A stretch of DNA of 64,000 nt from Pedobacter sp. (GTDB lineage Bacteria; Bacteroidota; Bacteroidia; Sphingobacteriales; Sphingobacteriaceae). The DNA is taken from positions 79,194-143,193 of the forward strand of contig SSFR01000004.1 of the NCBI GenBank assembly GCA_008015505.1, in the 5' to 3' direction. Of this stretch, positions 38,741 to 48,146 are shown one piece after another (within the stretch, counting starts at the first letter, position 1; every line of letters begins with the position of its first letter). A model generated the notes under the pieces. That model saw nothing but the letters and a program-made list of their open reading frames with translations, was not told the DNA's origin and made no database searches. The translations under genes were made by a program, and so were the position numbers.

Positions 38741-40075
38741 TTAGTTGAATAAACGACTATGTAGCGAGCGAAGCACCTCCGTTTTATCAGCCGTTCCCAC
38801 TAACAAGGATATATTATAGTTACTCGCTCCATAAGAAATCATGCGAATGGGGATATGCTTTAAGCTTTCAAGTACGCGCGAAGCATATCCATGCTGGTCA
38901 GCAGAAAAATCACCCACCACACAAACAATAGTCTGATTTTGTTCCACCTCTACCAGACCAAAAGCTTTCAGTTCCGTTAGTATATCAGGGAGTTTCTGGA
39001 TATCGTCAATGGTCAAAGCAACAGCTACCTCTGAAGTGGTAATCATATCAATAGACGTTTTATGGCGCTCAAAGATCTCAAAAACTCGCCGCAAAAATCC
39101 ATAAGCCAACAGCATTCTACTGGAATGTATTCTGATTGTGGTGATTCCATCTTTGGCTGCTATTGATTTGATTTTATTGCGCTCACTTACCGCAGAAATC
39201 AAGGTCCCTACTGCACTGGGCTCCATCGTGTAAAGTAAGCGAAGCGGAATAGCATACTTTTGCGCGGGAAATACGCTCTGTGGATGAAGAATTTTCGCCC
39301 CGAAATAGGCCAATTCCGCAGCCTCCTCAAAAGATAACTGGGCAATGGGTCGGGTACCTTTAACAATTCGTGGATCATTATTATGCATACCATTGATATC
39401 CGTCCATATTTGGATTTCTTCAGCCCGAATGGCAGCCCCAATGAGTGATGCAGTATAATCGCTCCCTCCCCTACGTAAATTGTCAATCTCACCAACAGCA
39501 TTCCGACAGATATAGCCTTGCGTGATAAATAATTTCTGATTGGGATATTGCTCTAAAAGTACCTGCAAATGCTCGCCTATATAATCGATCATTGGCTCAT
39601 GATCTTCATCAACCTTCATAAAGTCAAGCGCTGGTAATAGCACCGAGCTTACTCCTAACTCGCTCAAATAATATTGATACAGGGCTGTAGAGATAAGTTC
39701 CCCCTGAGCCAAAATAACCTTTTCTTCGATAGAGGTAAAAACATCTTCTTTAAAAGAAGCAAGCAATGAAAAATGATAATCAATCAGATCCTTAGCTTTA
39801 TTATACCACTTATCAGTAGCAAATAACTCACGAATAAATACATGGTAATGTGCATGAATTTCGGCAATTAAAGTGGCAGCCTGAGACTTATTTTTAGCTA
39901 AAAATGCTTCTGCTATTTCCACTAAATGATTAGTTGTACCCGAAACAGCTGATAGTACAACCAGTCTCCTTTCTTCTAACTGCCCATCCACTAGTTCCGG
40001 ACTAATGATATCCAGTAGATTTTTCATTCGCTCAGGACTGCCCACAGAGGTCCCCCCGAATTTTAATACCTTCAT
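38741..40075 (-). CDS. lysC: Aspartate kinase (monofunctional)
   Basis: This enzyme phosphorylates aspartate in the first step toward lysine, threonine and methionine. The 444-aa product starts MKVLKFGGTSVGSPERM at the ATG at 40075; 34 upstream codons in frame are not family-like. It has DNLRRGGSDYTASLIGAAI and two C-terminal ACT-like segments (TTIRIHSSRMLLAYGFLRRV and TIVCVVGDFSAD), which usually mediate feedback control. No homoserine dehydrogenase domain is fused. Confidence 0.94.
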   Translation of the reverse strand: MKVLKFGGTSVGSPERMKNLLDIISPELVDGQLEERRLVVLSAVSGTTNHLVEIAEAFLAKNKSQAATLIAEIHAHYHVFIRELFATDKWYNKAKDLIDYHFSLLASFKEDVFTSIEEKVILAQGELISTALYQYYLSELGVSSVLLPALDFMKVDEDHEPMIDYIGEHLQVLLEQYPNQKLFITQGYICRNAVGEIDNLRRGGSDYTASLIGAAIRAEEIQIWTDINGMHNNDPRIVKGTRPIAQLSFEEAAELAYFGAKILHPQSVFPAQKYAIPLRLLYTMEPSAVGTLISAVSERNKIKSIAAKDGITTIRIHSSRMLLAYGFLRRVFEIFERHKTSIDMITTSEVAVALTIDDIQKLPDILTELKAFGLVEVEQNQTIVCVVGDFSADQHGYASRVLESLKHIPIRMISYGASNYNISLLVGTADKTEVLRSLHSRLFN

Positions 40076-40198
40076 ACTGTTTTTAAATTGATTTCTCCGA
40101 TGCACACACCCACCGACACATGGAACAAAACTCAAATGTCGAAGCAAAATACCGAATTTATGCGCTAAATCAAACAAAATCTAAACTAGTTCTAATAT

Positions 40199-41458
40199 AT
40201 GCGACTGTCTTTTCTTTCTGTAATCCTTTTTTGGAGTATCATAGCATCTGCTCAGAATATTAATCCAATACCAGATCGTATTCCTCATCCCGGGTACATC
40301 GATGTGAACACCATTAATGGTCCACCTAAAGGCCCGATTCAAACAGGCGCCGATCAAACCGAAAAATATATTCCTTATTTACAAGGCAAGAACGTTGGGA
40401 TGGTGATCAATAAGACCTCAATTATTGGTAGAAAGAATAGTGTAGATAGCCTGCATGCTTTGGACATTCGTATCGTGAAAATTTTTGGTCCCGAGCATGG
40501 TTTTCGCAGTAACGCTAGCAATGGCACACAAATCGCTAATAGTGTAGATCCCCAAACAAATATTCCTGTCATTTCCCTATACGGGAAAAAGGTAAAACCG
40601 ACTAAAGAAGACTTGAACGGTATTGACATTTTGATTTTTGATATACAAGATGTGGGGGCTCGTTTCTACACCTATATTTCCACGCTCCACTATGTGATGG
40701 AAGCCTGTGCCGAAAATAAATTGGAGTTAATGATACTAGATCGCCCTAATCCCAATGGATTTTATGTCGATGGCCCCGTGTTAGATCCTAAGTTGAAATC
40801 TTTTATTGGGATGCATCCAGTCCCCATTGTTCACGGAATGACCATTGCTGAATACGCACAAATGATTAATGGAGAAGGGTGGTTGAATAATGGTGCTGTT
40901 TGCAAACTAAAGATCATCAAACTAAAAAACTACCGCCATGACAAATTTTATGAACTACCCATTAACCCATCACCTAACTTGAATAGCCAACGGGCGATTT
41001 TACTCTATCCATCACTTTGTTTGTTCGAAGGCACAGTCATTAGTCTAGGAAGAGGTACTTACACCCCTTTCCAACTATTGGGTAATCCAGAACTAAAAGA
41101 TCAGTATCGCTTTAGCTTCACACCAGTTAGCATTAAGGGAATGAGTGAAACACCCCTTCATCAAAATATCACTTGCTACGGAATCGACTTGCGCCGATAC
41201 AGCATGAATAAACTCCAAAACGCAACCACGCTAAACTTAAACTGGTTAATCGAACTTTACCAGGCCTACCCCTTCAAGGAGAAATTTTTTGATTACAAAC
41301 AAAATAACCTAATGGGTAATTTCGATCGATTAGCAGGAACGGAAACACTTCGAGAACAAATTATAAACCATAAAACCGAAGAGGAAATTCGCCTAAGCTG
41401 GGAACCTGCACTTTCGCAGTATAAATTGATGAGAAGGAAATATTTGCTGTATCCGTAA
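40199..41458 (+). CDS. DUF1343 protein, NamZ-like exo-beta-N-acetylmuramidase
   Basis: The 419-aa protein has a signal peptide (MRLSFLSVILFWSIIASAQ) and the DUF1343 core: VGMVINKTSIIGRKNSVDSL, IFGPEHGFRSNASNGTQIAN, LIFDIQDVGARFYTYISTLH and LDRPNPNGFYVDGPVLD. The family was characterised in Bacillus and Tannerella as NamZ, which removes terminal MurNAc from peptidoglycan fragments. A periplasmic cell-wall recycling role is likely. It converges on the polyprenyl synthetase gene after 3 bases. Confidence 0.87.
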   Translation: MRLSFLSVILFWSIIASAQNINPIPDRIPHPGYIDVNTINGPPKGPIQTGADQTEKYIPYLQGKNVGMVINKTSIIGRKNSVDSLHALDIRIVKIFGPEHGFRSNASNGTQIANSVDPQTNIPVISLYGKKVKPTKEDLNGIDILIFDIQDVGARFYTYISTLHYVMEACAENKLELMILDRPNPNGFYVDGPVLDPKLKSFIGMHPVPIVHGMTIAEYAQMINGEGWLNNGAVCKLKIIKLKNYRHDKFYELPINPSPNLNSQRAILLYPSLCLFEGTVISLGRGTYTPFQLLGNPELKDQYRFSFTPVSIKGMSETPLHQNITCYGIDLRRYSMNKLQNATTLNLNWLIELYQAYPFKEKFFDYKQNNLMGNFDRLAGTETLREQIINHKTEEEIRLSWEPALSQYKLMRRKYLLYP

Positions 41459-41461
41459 CAA

Positions 41462-42436
41462 TCATCTCTCCCTGACTAAAATCTGTTCTGCAAAACTGCT
41501 TAACCCTACTTTTTTATCCTCACTTACTCGGAGCTGATCCAACGATAATAAAGCACGATCCATAAAACTATTTCTAGCCTCCTCAACAATACAACGAATA
41601 TTGAGCCGATTGTAAATAGCCGTTACTGCATTTATTTTCTGCTGGGAATCTGCCTGAGAATTGACTAACCAACTATCCAACTGTTCCTTTGTTTCACCAT
41701 CGGCAAGTTCCTGAGCTTTGATCAACAGGAAAGTCTTTTTATTGGATAAAATATCCCCCCCCACTTGTTTACCAAATTTCTCCGGGTCACCATACACATC
41801 CAATAGATCATCCTGCAATTGAAAAGCAATACCTATCGTCTCTCCAAAATTGTATAAAAGCGCAGCATCTTCCCCACTTCCTCCCCCAATAAGGGCCCCA
41901 ATCTTCAAGGCCCCCCCCAATAAAACCGCTGTTTTAAGACGAATCATCTCCAAGTAGTCATCCACATGGATATGATCCTGTCTTTCAAAATTCATATCCA
42001 TTTGCTGACCCTGGCATACACCAACAGCAATATCGTTGAAAATAGAAAGGATACTCGGTAAGATGGCAGCATCCACACACATTATTCGCTTATAAGCCTC
42101 AATCAACATCACATCACCTGAAAGTATGGCCGTCGTATCCGACCACTTTTCATGGACAGCAGGCTTCCCCCTTCGAGTAGGTGCATGATCCATGATGTCA
42201 TCATGCATTAAAGTAAAGTTGTGAAATAGCTCAATACCTACGGCTGGATCCATTGCTTGTTGCAAATCATCCGAAAATAAGCTACAGGCCATTAATAATA
42301 GAATAGGGCGAACACGTTTCCCCCCTAAATCCATCATATAGGTAATGGGCTCATACAATTCTTTTGGACCCAGTGTATAAACTGACCGAGCTATTGCCTG
42401 ATTGGCAAGCTGGTACAAATCATTTACTGCATGCAT
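41462..42436 (-). CDS. Polyprenyl (farnesyl/geranylgeranyl-type) diphosphate synthase
   Basis: The 324-aa trans-prenyltransferase has the first Asp-rich motif DDIMD (79-83) in FTLMHDDIMDHAPTRRGKPA and the second in AFQLQDDLLDVYGDPEKFGK. GGKRVRPILLLMA marks the diphosphate-binding helix. It makes all-trans prenyl diphosphates for quinones or carotenoids. Chain length cannot be set from the sequence by eye. It follows rnr after 4 bases. Confidence 0.9.
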   Translation of the reverse strand: MHAVNDLYQLANQAIARSVYTLGPKELYEPITYMMDLGGKRVRPILLLMACSLFSDDLQQAMDPAVGIELFHNFTLMHDDIMDHAPTRRGKPAVHEKWSDTTAILSGDVMLIEAYKRIMCVDAAILPSILSIFNDIAVGVCQGQQMDMNFERQDHIHVDDYLEMIRLKTAVLLGGALKIGALIGGGSGEDAALLYNFGETIGIAFQLQDDLLDVYGDPEKFGKQVGGDILSNKKTFLLIKAQELADGETKEQLDSWLVNSQADSQQKINAVTAIYNRLNIRCIVEEARNSFMDRALLSLDQLRVSEDKKVGLSSFAEQILVRER

Positions 42437-42440
42437 TAAT

Positions 42441-44576
42441 TTAAGCTTGTTGCACCAATAAAAAATCGATTTGCCGTTTGCTCAGATCTACTTTTCGGAC
42501 TAAAATCAAAACTTCATCCCCCAACTGATATTTCTTCTTCTTCCGCTGGCCGATAATGCAGTAGTTTTTTTCGTCAAGTACGTAAAAATCATCATTGATA
42601 TCACGCAAACGAATCATTCCCTCACATTTATTCTCAATGATTTCGACGTACATTCCCCACTCAGTGAGTCCAGAAATGATACCCGGGAACTTTTGCCCAA
42701 CATTATCCTGTAGATATTCCGCCTGCTTATACTTGACTGAGGCCCGTTCTGCATCAGCTGCTTTTTTTTCCATCTGTGATGCATGAAGACACATTTTTTC
42801 GTAATTCTCCTCATCTACTGACTTTCCACCAGCAAGATAATGAGCAAGTAAACGATGAACCATCACATCGGGATAACGTCGAATGGGAGAAGTGAAGTGG
42901 GTATAATAGTCAAAAGCCAAGCCATAATGACTATGCTTTTTAGTCGTATAAACTGCCTTTGCCATCGAGCGTATAGCCAAGTTCGTCAATACATTTTGCT
43001 CTACTTTACCCTCTACATCGGCCATTAAATGGTTCAGCGAACGAGCCGTTTCCCGACCAGCACTGGTATCTATTTTGTATCCAAACTTCGAAGCAAACTG
43101 GGCAAAACCAAGTAAATTTTGCTCATTAGGCTGGTCATGGGACCGGTAAACAAAAGTGAGTTTTTGTTTGCCTTTCGCTTTCTTGGCAATAAACTCAGCA
43201 ACTTTTTTATTGGCTAAAAGCATAAAATCCTCGATCAGCTTGTGCGCATCTTTTCGTTCTTTGGTATACACACCGATAGGCTTGCCTTGTTCATCCAATC
43301 GAAATTTAACTTCGGTACTTTCAAAACTAATGGCACCATGTTTAAACTTTTGCTCGCGAAGTTTGTAGGCTAAATCATTAAGTGCTAATAGTACTTGACT
43401 AAAGGGCCCCGTTTTTGCCTCCAATATCTCCTGTACCTCTTCATAGCTAAAACGACGATCGGAATGAATAATAGTCCGACCAAACCATTGATCCACCACA
43501 CGAGCATGCTGGTCCAACTCAAATACTGCCGAAAAACAAAGCTTGTCTTCATTAGGCCTCAATGAACACACGCCATTAGAAAGGTGCTCAGGCAACATGG
43601 GAATCACACGATCAACCAAGTAAACCGAAGTTCCACGCACAAAAGCTTCTTTATCAAGCTCAGACCCCGGATTGACATAGTGTGATACATCAGCAATATG
43701 AACACCCACTTCCACATTCCCACCAGGAAGATCTCTGAAAGAAATGGCATCATCAAAATCCTTAGCATCCGCTGGATCTATAGTCAGGGTTAAAATGCCC
43801 CTAAAATCACGTCGTCCAGCAATTTCCTCCTCACTGATGCTATAAGAAATTGCATCTGCTTCTTTTTCAACTTTCTCAGGGAAAGATAAAGGGAAGCCAT
43901 ACTCAGCCAAAATAGCTGTCATCTCAGTATTGTTCTCCCCCTGCTTACCTAAAACGTGCTTAATCCTTCCGATGGGATTTCTTGCTCCTTCTGGCCAGTC
44001 CGTAATTTGAGCCAATGCCTTCTCTCCATTTTTTGCACCATGAAGCTCCGCAATGGGAATAAATATATCGTGCAACATCTTCCGATCATCCGGAATGAGA
44101 AAAGCAAACTTGTCAGAGAGCTTGACAATACCTGTAAATTCCATTTTGGCTCGCTGAATGATCTCAACAACCTCTCCTTCTTTATTTTTACCCTTAGTCT
44201 TAGCATAGATATAAGCCTTTACCACATCCCCATGCAAAGCGTTGCGCAGCTTACGTGGAGCAATAAAAATATCCCCCTCGAACTCGTCCTCGGTAATAAT
44301 AAAAGCAGAGCCATCGGCAGTCATATCCACCTTACCTGTTACATAAGTCTTGAGCTGCTTTAAGATAAATTTCCCTCGTTCAGGTTCTGCTAAAACACCC
44401 TTTTTAGCTTCTTGTTTTAATATTTCAGCAATTACATCACGACTCTCTGTATCACTCAGATTTAATCGGGCTGCTACTTGCTTATAATTTAAAAGCGTAT
44501 GCTCCGATTTTTCAAATACATCCAGAATGAGTTTAGTGAGTATTAAATGTAAATGGCTGGATTTCTTTTTCGACAT
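42441..44576 (-). CDS. rnr: Ribonuclease R
   Basis: This is a processive 3'-5' exoribonuclease that degrades structured RNA. The 711-aa product has an N-terminal winged-helix region, cold-shock domains (TGKVDMTADGSAFIITEDEF), the RNB catalytic domain with DPADAKDFDDAISFRDL and HYGLAFDYYTHFTSPIRRYP, and a C-terminal S1 domain (GIISGLTEWGMYVEIIENKC). The ATG at 44576 gives MSKKKSSHLH; six codons further upstream are possible but less likely. Confidence 0.95.
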   Translation of the reverse strand: MSKKKSSHLHLILTKLILDVFEKSEHTLLNYKQVAARLNLSDTESRDVIAEILKQEAKKGVLAEPERGKFILKQLKTYVTGKVDMTADGSAFIITEDEFEGDIFIAPRKLRNALHGDVVKAYIYAKTKGKNKEGEVVEIIQRAKMEFTGIVKLSDKFAFLIPDDRKMLHDIFIPIAELHGAKNGEKALAQITDWPEGARNPIGRIKHVLGKQGENNTEMTAILAEYGFPLSFPEKVEKEADAISYSISEEEIAGRRDFRGILTLTIDPADAKDFDDAISFRDLPGGNVEVGVHIADVSHYVNPGSELDKEAFVRGTSVYLVDRVIPMLPEHLSNGVCSLRPNEDKLCFSAVFELDQHARVVDQWFGRTIIHSDRRFSYEEVQEILEAKTGPFSQVLLALNDLAYKLREQKFKHGAISFESTEVKFRLDEQGKPIGVYTKERKDAHKLIEDFMLLANKKVAEFIAKKAKGKQKLTFVYRSHDQPNEQNLLGFAQFASKFGYKIDTSAGRETARSLNHLMADVEGKVEQNVLTNLAIRSMAKAVYTTKKHSHYGLAFDYYTHFTSPIRRYPDVMVHRLLAHYLAGGKSVDEENYEKMCLHASQMEKKAADAERASVKYKQAEYLQDNVGQKFPGIISGLTEWGMYVEIIENKCEGMIRLRDINDDFYVLDEKNYCIIGQRKKKKYQLGDEVLILVRKVDLSKRQIDFLLVQQA

Positions 44577-44652
44577 GCAAAATATATTTTGCACTAAGGT
44601 AGGAAGAATAATATCGAAGGACCATCAAAAACAATCCGGAGTATTGCTTAGA

Positions 44653-44669
44653 GCTTGTTTAAAGTTTAT
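44653..44669. repeat. Solitary end of the foldback element
   Basis: Exact 17-base terminal repeat sequence, preceded by ga as in the full copy. No partner end lies nearby. It falls in the 220-base gap between rnr and the zincin-like lipoprotein gene. Confidence 0.6.
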
Positions 44670-44686
44670 TTTATTTTGCTCTTAAT

Positions 44687-44707
44687 AAAAAAACCTGATA
44701 GGTCAGG
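44687..44707 (-). terminator. Terminator of the zincin-like lipoprotein gene
   Basis: On the minus strand CCTGA-CCTA-TCAGG forms a 5-bp stem with a 4-base loop, followed directly by seven T residues (44687-44693). It lies about 90 bases after the stop codon of the gene at 44797. Confidence 0.6.
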
Positions 44708-44796
44708 GTTCATTATTTTCATTACTAACAAGAGCTGCCGTAATATTCTATCTTCTATCCCAATAGCAAATTGAACGGTGCAAGAGCCCCTAAAAA

Positions 44797-45984
44797 CTAC
44801 TTCAGATTGCCCGTTTGCATGGTAGCACGTCCACCCGTTGCCTCATAAAAATTATAGACTCCTGGGTAATTGTCATTATGTGCCGGATAGCGACCAAAGT
44901 TTTCGGAGGCTTGATCAAAGGCCGTCCATTGATCAGCGGTAAGTGGTGTTGGTGTAAGAATAACCAAAAGAAGCCTAAAGCTCTTTTGAGAAGTATCACT
45001 AGAAGGAACCCGAGTACCACTACCACTGGCAACAGCTGCAGCTGCACTAACAATATCCGCCTGCTGATAAATTTTACGTGTGCCACTAAACTGAACACCA
45101 TTCGTTACATGACTTGGATTTCTCACATTACTGAATACACTAAAAGGCTGTACACTTGACAAGGGAATCATACCCATCAAATAAAGCTCCATCTGTGAGT
45201 ACCCTCCATCATTACCTCGCGGCCCTCCTATAAGCTGGTAAACACCTGAACCTAAATCTACAATGGCGCTTTCTTTAGCTCCACCTAATCGAGGGTTCAC
45301 ATCGGCTCCAGAGATACCCCAATGAGGCATACCAGGTATGGTATTCCCAGACGCATCAAGATCTTGTGTTGGAATAATAAAATTACCCCAAGTATGCATG
45401 ATCTCATGTAATGAAGGGCCATAAGTAAGTGCTCGTGTATTACATAAAGACATCACCGACTTGAGTTTGCCAGCAGATCCATAAAGTGCACACTGACTAT
45501 TATCAATAGATAATCCAATGCCACTCACATTATTGGAAACTCGAAGTAGCTCACCATATGGCCAACTATTATTTGGTGGATTAGTTGAGGTATTATTAAT
45601 CATCAGGAAAATAAAATCGAAAGGATCCTGATGATTAAACTTAGCATAAATATCATTTATCAGCGCCTCACGTTTGGAATTGTCGTGATACCCCCCTGTA
45701 CCATAGTAATTATTAATCCAGCTGTTATATTCATTCTGATCCATTTGCAGTGAGATACAATATCCCCCCGGAGATACATTGATGGTATGTGTACTTGCAC
45801 ACGAACTACAGAAAACAGTTCCACCGCCATTCGTGCCAGTAAGACTGCCCCCTCCTGTACCTGTCAGACTACCACCACCAGTATCCCCACCACCAGAAGA
45901 TGCTGGCGAATCTTTCTTACACCTCAAATAACCCATCAACATCACAAATAACAGCGTTATTGATAATACCCAAATCTTTTTCAT
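44797..45984 (-). CDS. Zincin-like secreted lipoprotein (HEIMH motif)
   Basis: I do not recognise the family. The 395-aa protein has a hydrophobic signal followed by C22-KKD, a likely lipid-anchor site. A Gly/Ser/Thr linker with two GGGSLTGT units follows. LHEIMHTWG (H193, E194, H197) fits the HExxH zinc-peptidase motif, and GMPHWGISG offers H221 as a possible third ligand. A further block reads GGYSQMELYLMGMIP. Paired cysteines (C59, C62) lie just after the linker. It is probably an outer-membrane-attached metallopeptidase. The substrate is unknown. Confidence 0.65.
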   Translation of the reverse strand: MKKIWVLSITLLFVMLMGYLRCKKDSPASSGGGDTGGGSLTGTGGGSLTGTNGGGTVFCSSCASTHTINVSPGGYCISLQMDQNEYNSWINNYYGTGGYHDNSKREALINDIYAKFNHQDPFDFIFLMINNTSTNPPNNSWPYGELLRVSNNVSGIGLSIDNSQCALYGSAGKLKSVMSLCNTRALTYGPSLHEIMHTWGNFIIPTQDLDASGNTIPGMPHWGISGADVNPRLGGAKESAIVDLGSGVYQLIGGPRGNDGGYSQMELYLMGMIPLSSVQPFSVFSNVRNPSHVTNGVQFSGTRKIYQQADIVSAAAAVASGSGTRVPSSDTSQKSFRLLLVILTPTPLTADQWTAFDQASENFGRYPAHNDNYPGVYNFYEATGGRATMQTGNLK

Positions 45985-46171
45985 CTTTCCTCCCTAACTC
46001 CAACGAGACTCTTCTATTTAGAAATTTCAATTCTTAAACATAAATAACAATAATATATTAGATTTAAATAAATTATTTTTAAATAAAAAATTTATATATA
46101 TAAAAAAATATATTTTCTTCTTTAAAAAAAAAGTATCAGATTTATACGATTCATCCTGCTATGTATTTTAA

Positions 46172-46204
46172 TTGGCGAACATGCCAAATACCTGGCAAAA
46201 GCCA
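46172..46204 (+). promoter_or_regulatory. Paired inverted repeats upstream of the kdp genes
   Basis: TTGGC-N6-GCCAA (46172-46187) is followed after 5 bases by TGGC-N4-GCCA (46193-46204). The pair ends 22 bases before the first small ORF of the kdp locus. This is where an operator would be expected, but no regulator is known for it. The DNA upstream (45985-46170) is extremely AT-rich, and I find no complete TAnnTTTG promoter in it. Confidence 0.35.
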
Positions 46205-46226
46205 ACCATTAATTTTGAATCATTCT

Positions 46227-46310
46227 ATGGCTACATTGATGCTCATCGTCCTCACACTAGTGCTGTTTGGTATTTGTTTCAAATCAGTTGATTTCTTCGA
46301 AAAATTCTAA
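46227..46310 (+). CDS. Short membrane peptide upstream of kdpF
   Basis: A 27-residue ORF, MATLMLIVLTLVLFGICFKS then VDFFEKF, encodes one hydrophobic helix and a short charged end. It stops 6 bases before the kdpF ATG. Its ending FFEKF resembles the PEKF end of kdpF, so it may be a second KdpF-like peptide. Its small size makes the call uncertain, but tight packing and the hydrophobic pattern favour a real gene. Confidence 0.5.
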   Translation: MATLMLIVLTLVLFGICFKSVDFFEKF

Positions 46311-46316
46311 CCACTT

Positions 46317-46394
46317 ATGGAAGCACTCCTTATTTTATCGTTAGTAGTTTTTGGCTACTTGGTTTATGTACTACTCAAACCAGAAAAATTTTAA
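46317..46394 (+). CDS. kdpF: Potassium-transporting ATPase small subunit KdpF
   Basis: The 25-residue peptide begins MEALLILSLVVFGYLVYVLL and ends KPEKF. It is a single helix with the GYLVY-LL-PE-F pattern of KdpF, which stabilises the KdpABC complex. It lies 15 bases before kdpA. Confidence 0.85.
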   Translation: MEALLILSLVVFGYLVYVLLKPEKF

Positions 46395-46409
46395 ATCGAT
46401 CAAAACAAA

Positions 46410-48137
46410 ATGAATACAGAAATTCTTGGTATCGTGGTCATGTTTTTCATGACTGTTGTCTTGGCAGTACCTTTGGGAAAATACATTGCCAAAATTTATG
46501 CTGGTGAGCAAACCTTTTTGGATCCTATTTTTAACCCGATCGAGCATTTTTTTTTCAAGATCAGTGGCATCGATCCGAGTGAGGAAATGAATTGGAAACA
46601 ACACCTCTATGCCCTCCTAACAATTAACCTGCTCTGGTTCTTTCTCTGCTTCTTTATTTTAATGAATCAAGGTTGGCTACCACTCAATCCAGACAAAAAT
46701 CCATCTATGTCCCCTGATTTGGCTTTTAATACAACCATTTCGTTTTTGGTCAATTGTGACTTACAGTCCTATTCAGGCGAAACAGGAATAAGCTATCTCG
46801 GACAAATAGCCGGACTTATGTTTTTCATGTTTGTCAGTGCGGGAACAGGAATGGCTGCTTGTGCCATGGTATTTAACGCCATGAAAGAAAGACAAACTGA
46901 GCAATTAGGCAACTTTTATAATTATTTCCTAAAGAGCTGCACCAGAGTCTTATTTCCTATTTCCTTTATTGCAGCCATTGTATTGATATTTAATGGAGTT
47001 CCAATGACTTGGGAAGGGAAAGCACACCACACCAGCCTACAAGGAACTTCTATGGATGTGTCCCGAGGCCCTGCTGCAGCATTTATCGCTATCAAACAAT
47101 GCGCTACCAATGGGGGTGGATTTTTTGGAACCAATTCGGCACACCCCCTAGAAAACCCAACCTACCTGACCAATGCAGTCGAGTGCATACTCATCTTTCT
47201 AATTCCCATTGCTATGGTTTTTGCTTTAGGCCATTATTTGAGTCGCAAAAAGCTAGCATGGATGGTTTTGGGAGTGATGACCATTGGTTTTATCATTTTA
47301 GTCGTTCCTGCCGTGGTCCAGGAGATGAAGGGGAACTCTGCAATTACTAGTATGGGCATCGACCAAACAAGAGGAAGTATGGAAGGTAAAGAAACCCGTA
47401 TAGGCTCCGCCGCATCTGGATTCTGGACTATAGTCACCACAGTTACGTCCAATGGATCGGCCAATTGCATGCTCGACAGTTTAACACCTCTAACAGGCGG
47501 GCTAGCTATGCTGGGTATGATGATTAATTCCCTTTATGGTGGTGTTGGCGTAGGGTTTCTCAATTTCTACGTCTTTATCATCTTGGCTGTATTTATCTCG
47601 GGGCTAATGGTTGGCCGAACCCCTGAGTTTCTAGGCAAAAAAGTAGAAGCAAGAGAAGTTAAGATAGCGGCTATTGTAGCGATTCTTCATCCACTAATGA
47701 TTTTGACAGGGACAGCTCTAGCCTCCTATTTTACAGCACATGACACGGCAATGGGGTATTGGTTCAATGGAAAAGCAAGTGGATGGCTTGGGAATCCTGG
47801 CTATCATGGCTTTTCGGAAATGTTGTATCAATTCACGTCCAGTGCAGCAAACAATGGCAGTGGATTTGCTGGTCTATCAGCCAACAACCCGTTCTGGAAC
47901 ATATCTACTGGAATCATCATGATTTTCACCCGATATATCCCCATCATTGGGCCACTAGCCATTGCAGGCTTACTGGCACAAAAAAAATATATTCCAGAAA
48001 GCTCGGGTACACTGCAAACAGATACATCAATCTTTGGAACGATGGTATTTGTTGTCATCCTTATTATTGCTGCCTTGTCGTTTTTCCCTGCCCTGGCACT
48101 AGGTCCGTTTGCTGAGTATTTTACGTTAATTTCCTAA
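46410..48137 (+). CDS. kdpA: Potassium-transporting ATPase subunit A
   Basis: KdpA is the channel-like K+-binding subunit in the inner membrane. The 575-aa protein has VPLGKYIAKIYAGEQTFLDP near the start, the selectivity-filter-like segments FLVNCDLQSYSGE, CATNGGGFFGTNSAHPLENP and TSNGSANCML, and late SSAANNGSGFAGLSANNPFW. Length is usual for the family. Confidence 0.97.
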   Translation: MNTEILGIVVMFFMTVVLAVPLGKYIAKIYAGEQTFLDPIFNPIEHFFFKISGIDPSEEMNWKQHLYALLTINLLWFFLCFFILMNQGWLPLNPDKNPSMSPDLAFNTTISFLVNCDLQSYSGETGISYLGQIAGLMFFMFVSAGTGMAACAMVFNAMKERQTEQLGNFYNYFLKSCTRVLFPISFIAAIVLIFNGVPMTWEGKAHHTSLQGTSMDVSRGPAAAFIAIKQCATNGGGFFGTNSAHPLENPTYLTNAVECILIFLIPIAMVFALGHYLSRKKLAWMVLGVMTIGFIILVVPAVVQEMKGNSAITSMGIDQTRGSMEGKETRIGSAASGFWTIVTTVTSNGSANCMLDSLTPLTGGLAMLGMMINSLYGGVGVGFLNFYVFIILAVFISGLMVGRTPEFLGKKVEAREVKIAAIVAILHPLMILTGTALASYFTAHDTAMGYWFNGKASGWLGNPGYHGFSEMLYQFTSSAANNGSGFAGLSANNPFWNISTGIIMIFTRYIPIIGPLAIAGLLAQKKYIPESSGTLQTDTSIFGTMVFVVILIIAALSFFPALALGPFAEYFTLIS

Positions 48138-48146
48138 ACACTCCCC

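Noticed and set aside
46209..46218. TAATTTTG as the kdp promoter -7 element
   Set aside because: It ends about 10 bases before the first ATG, which leaves almost no leader, and no -33 element is present.
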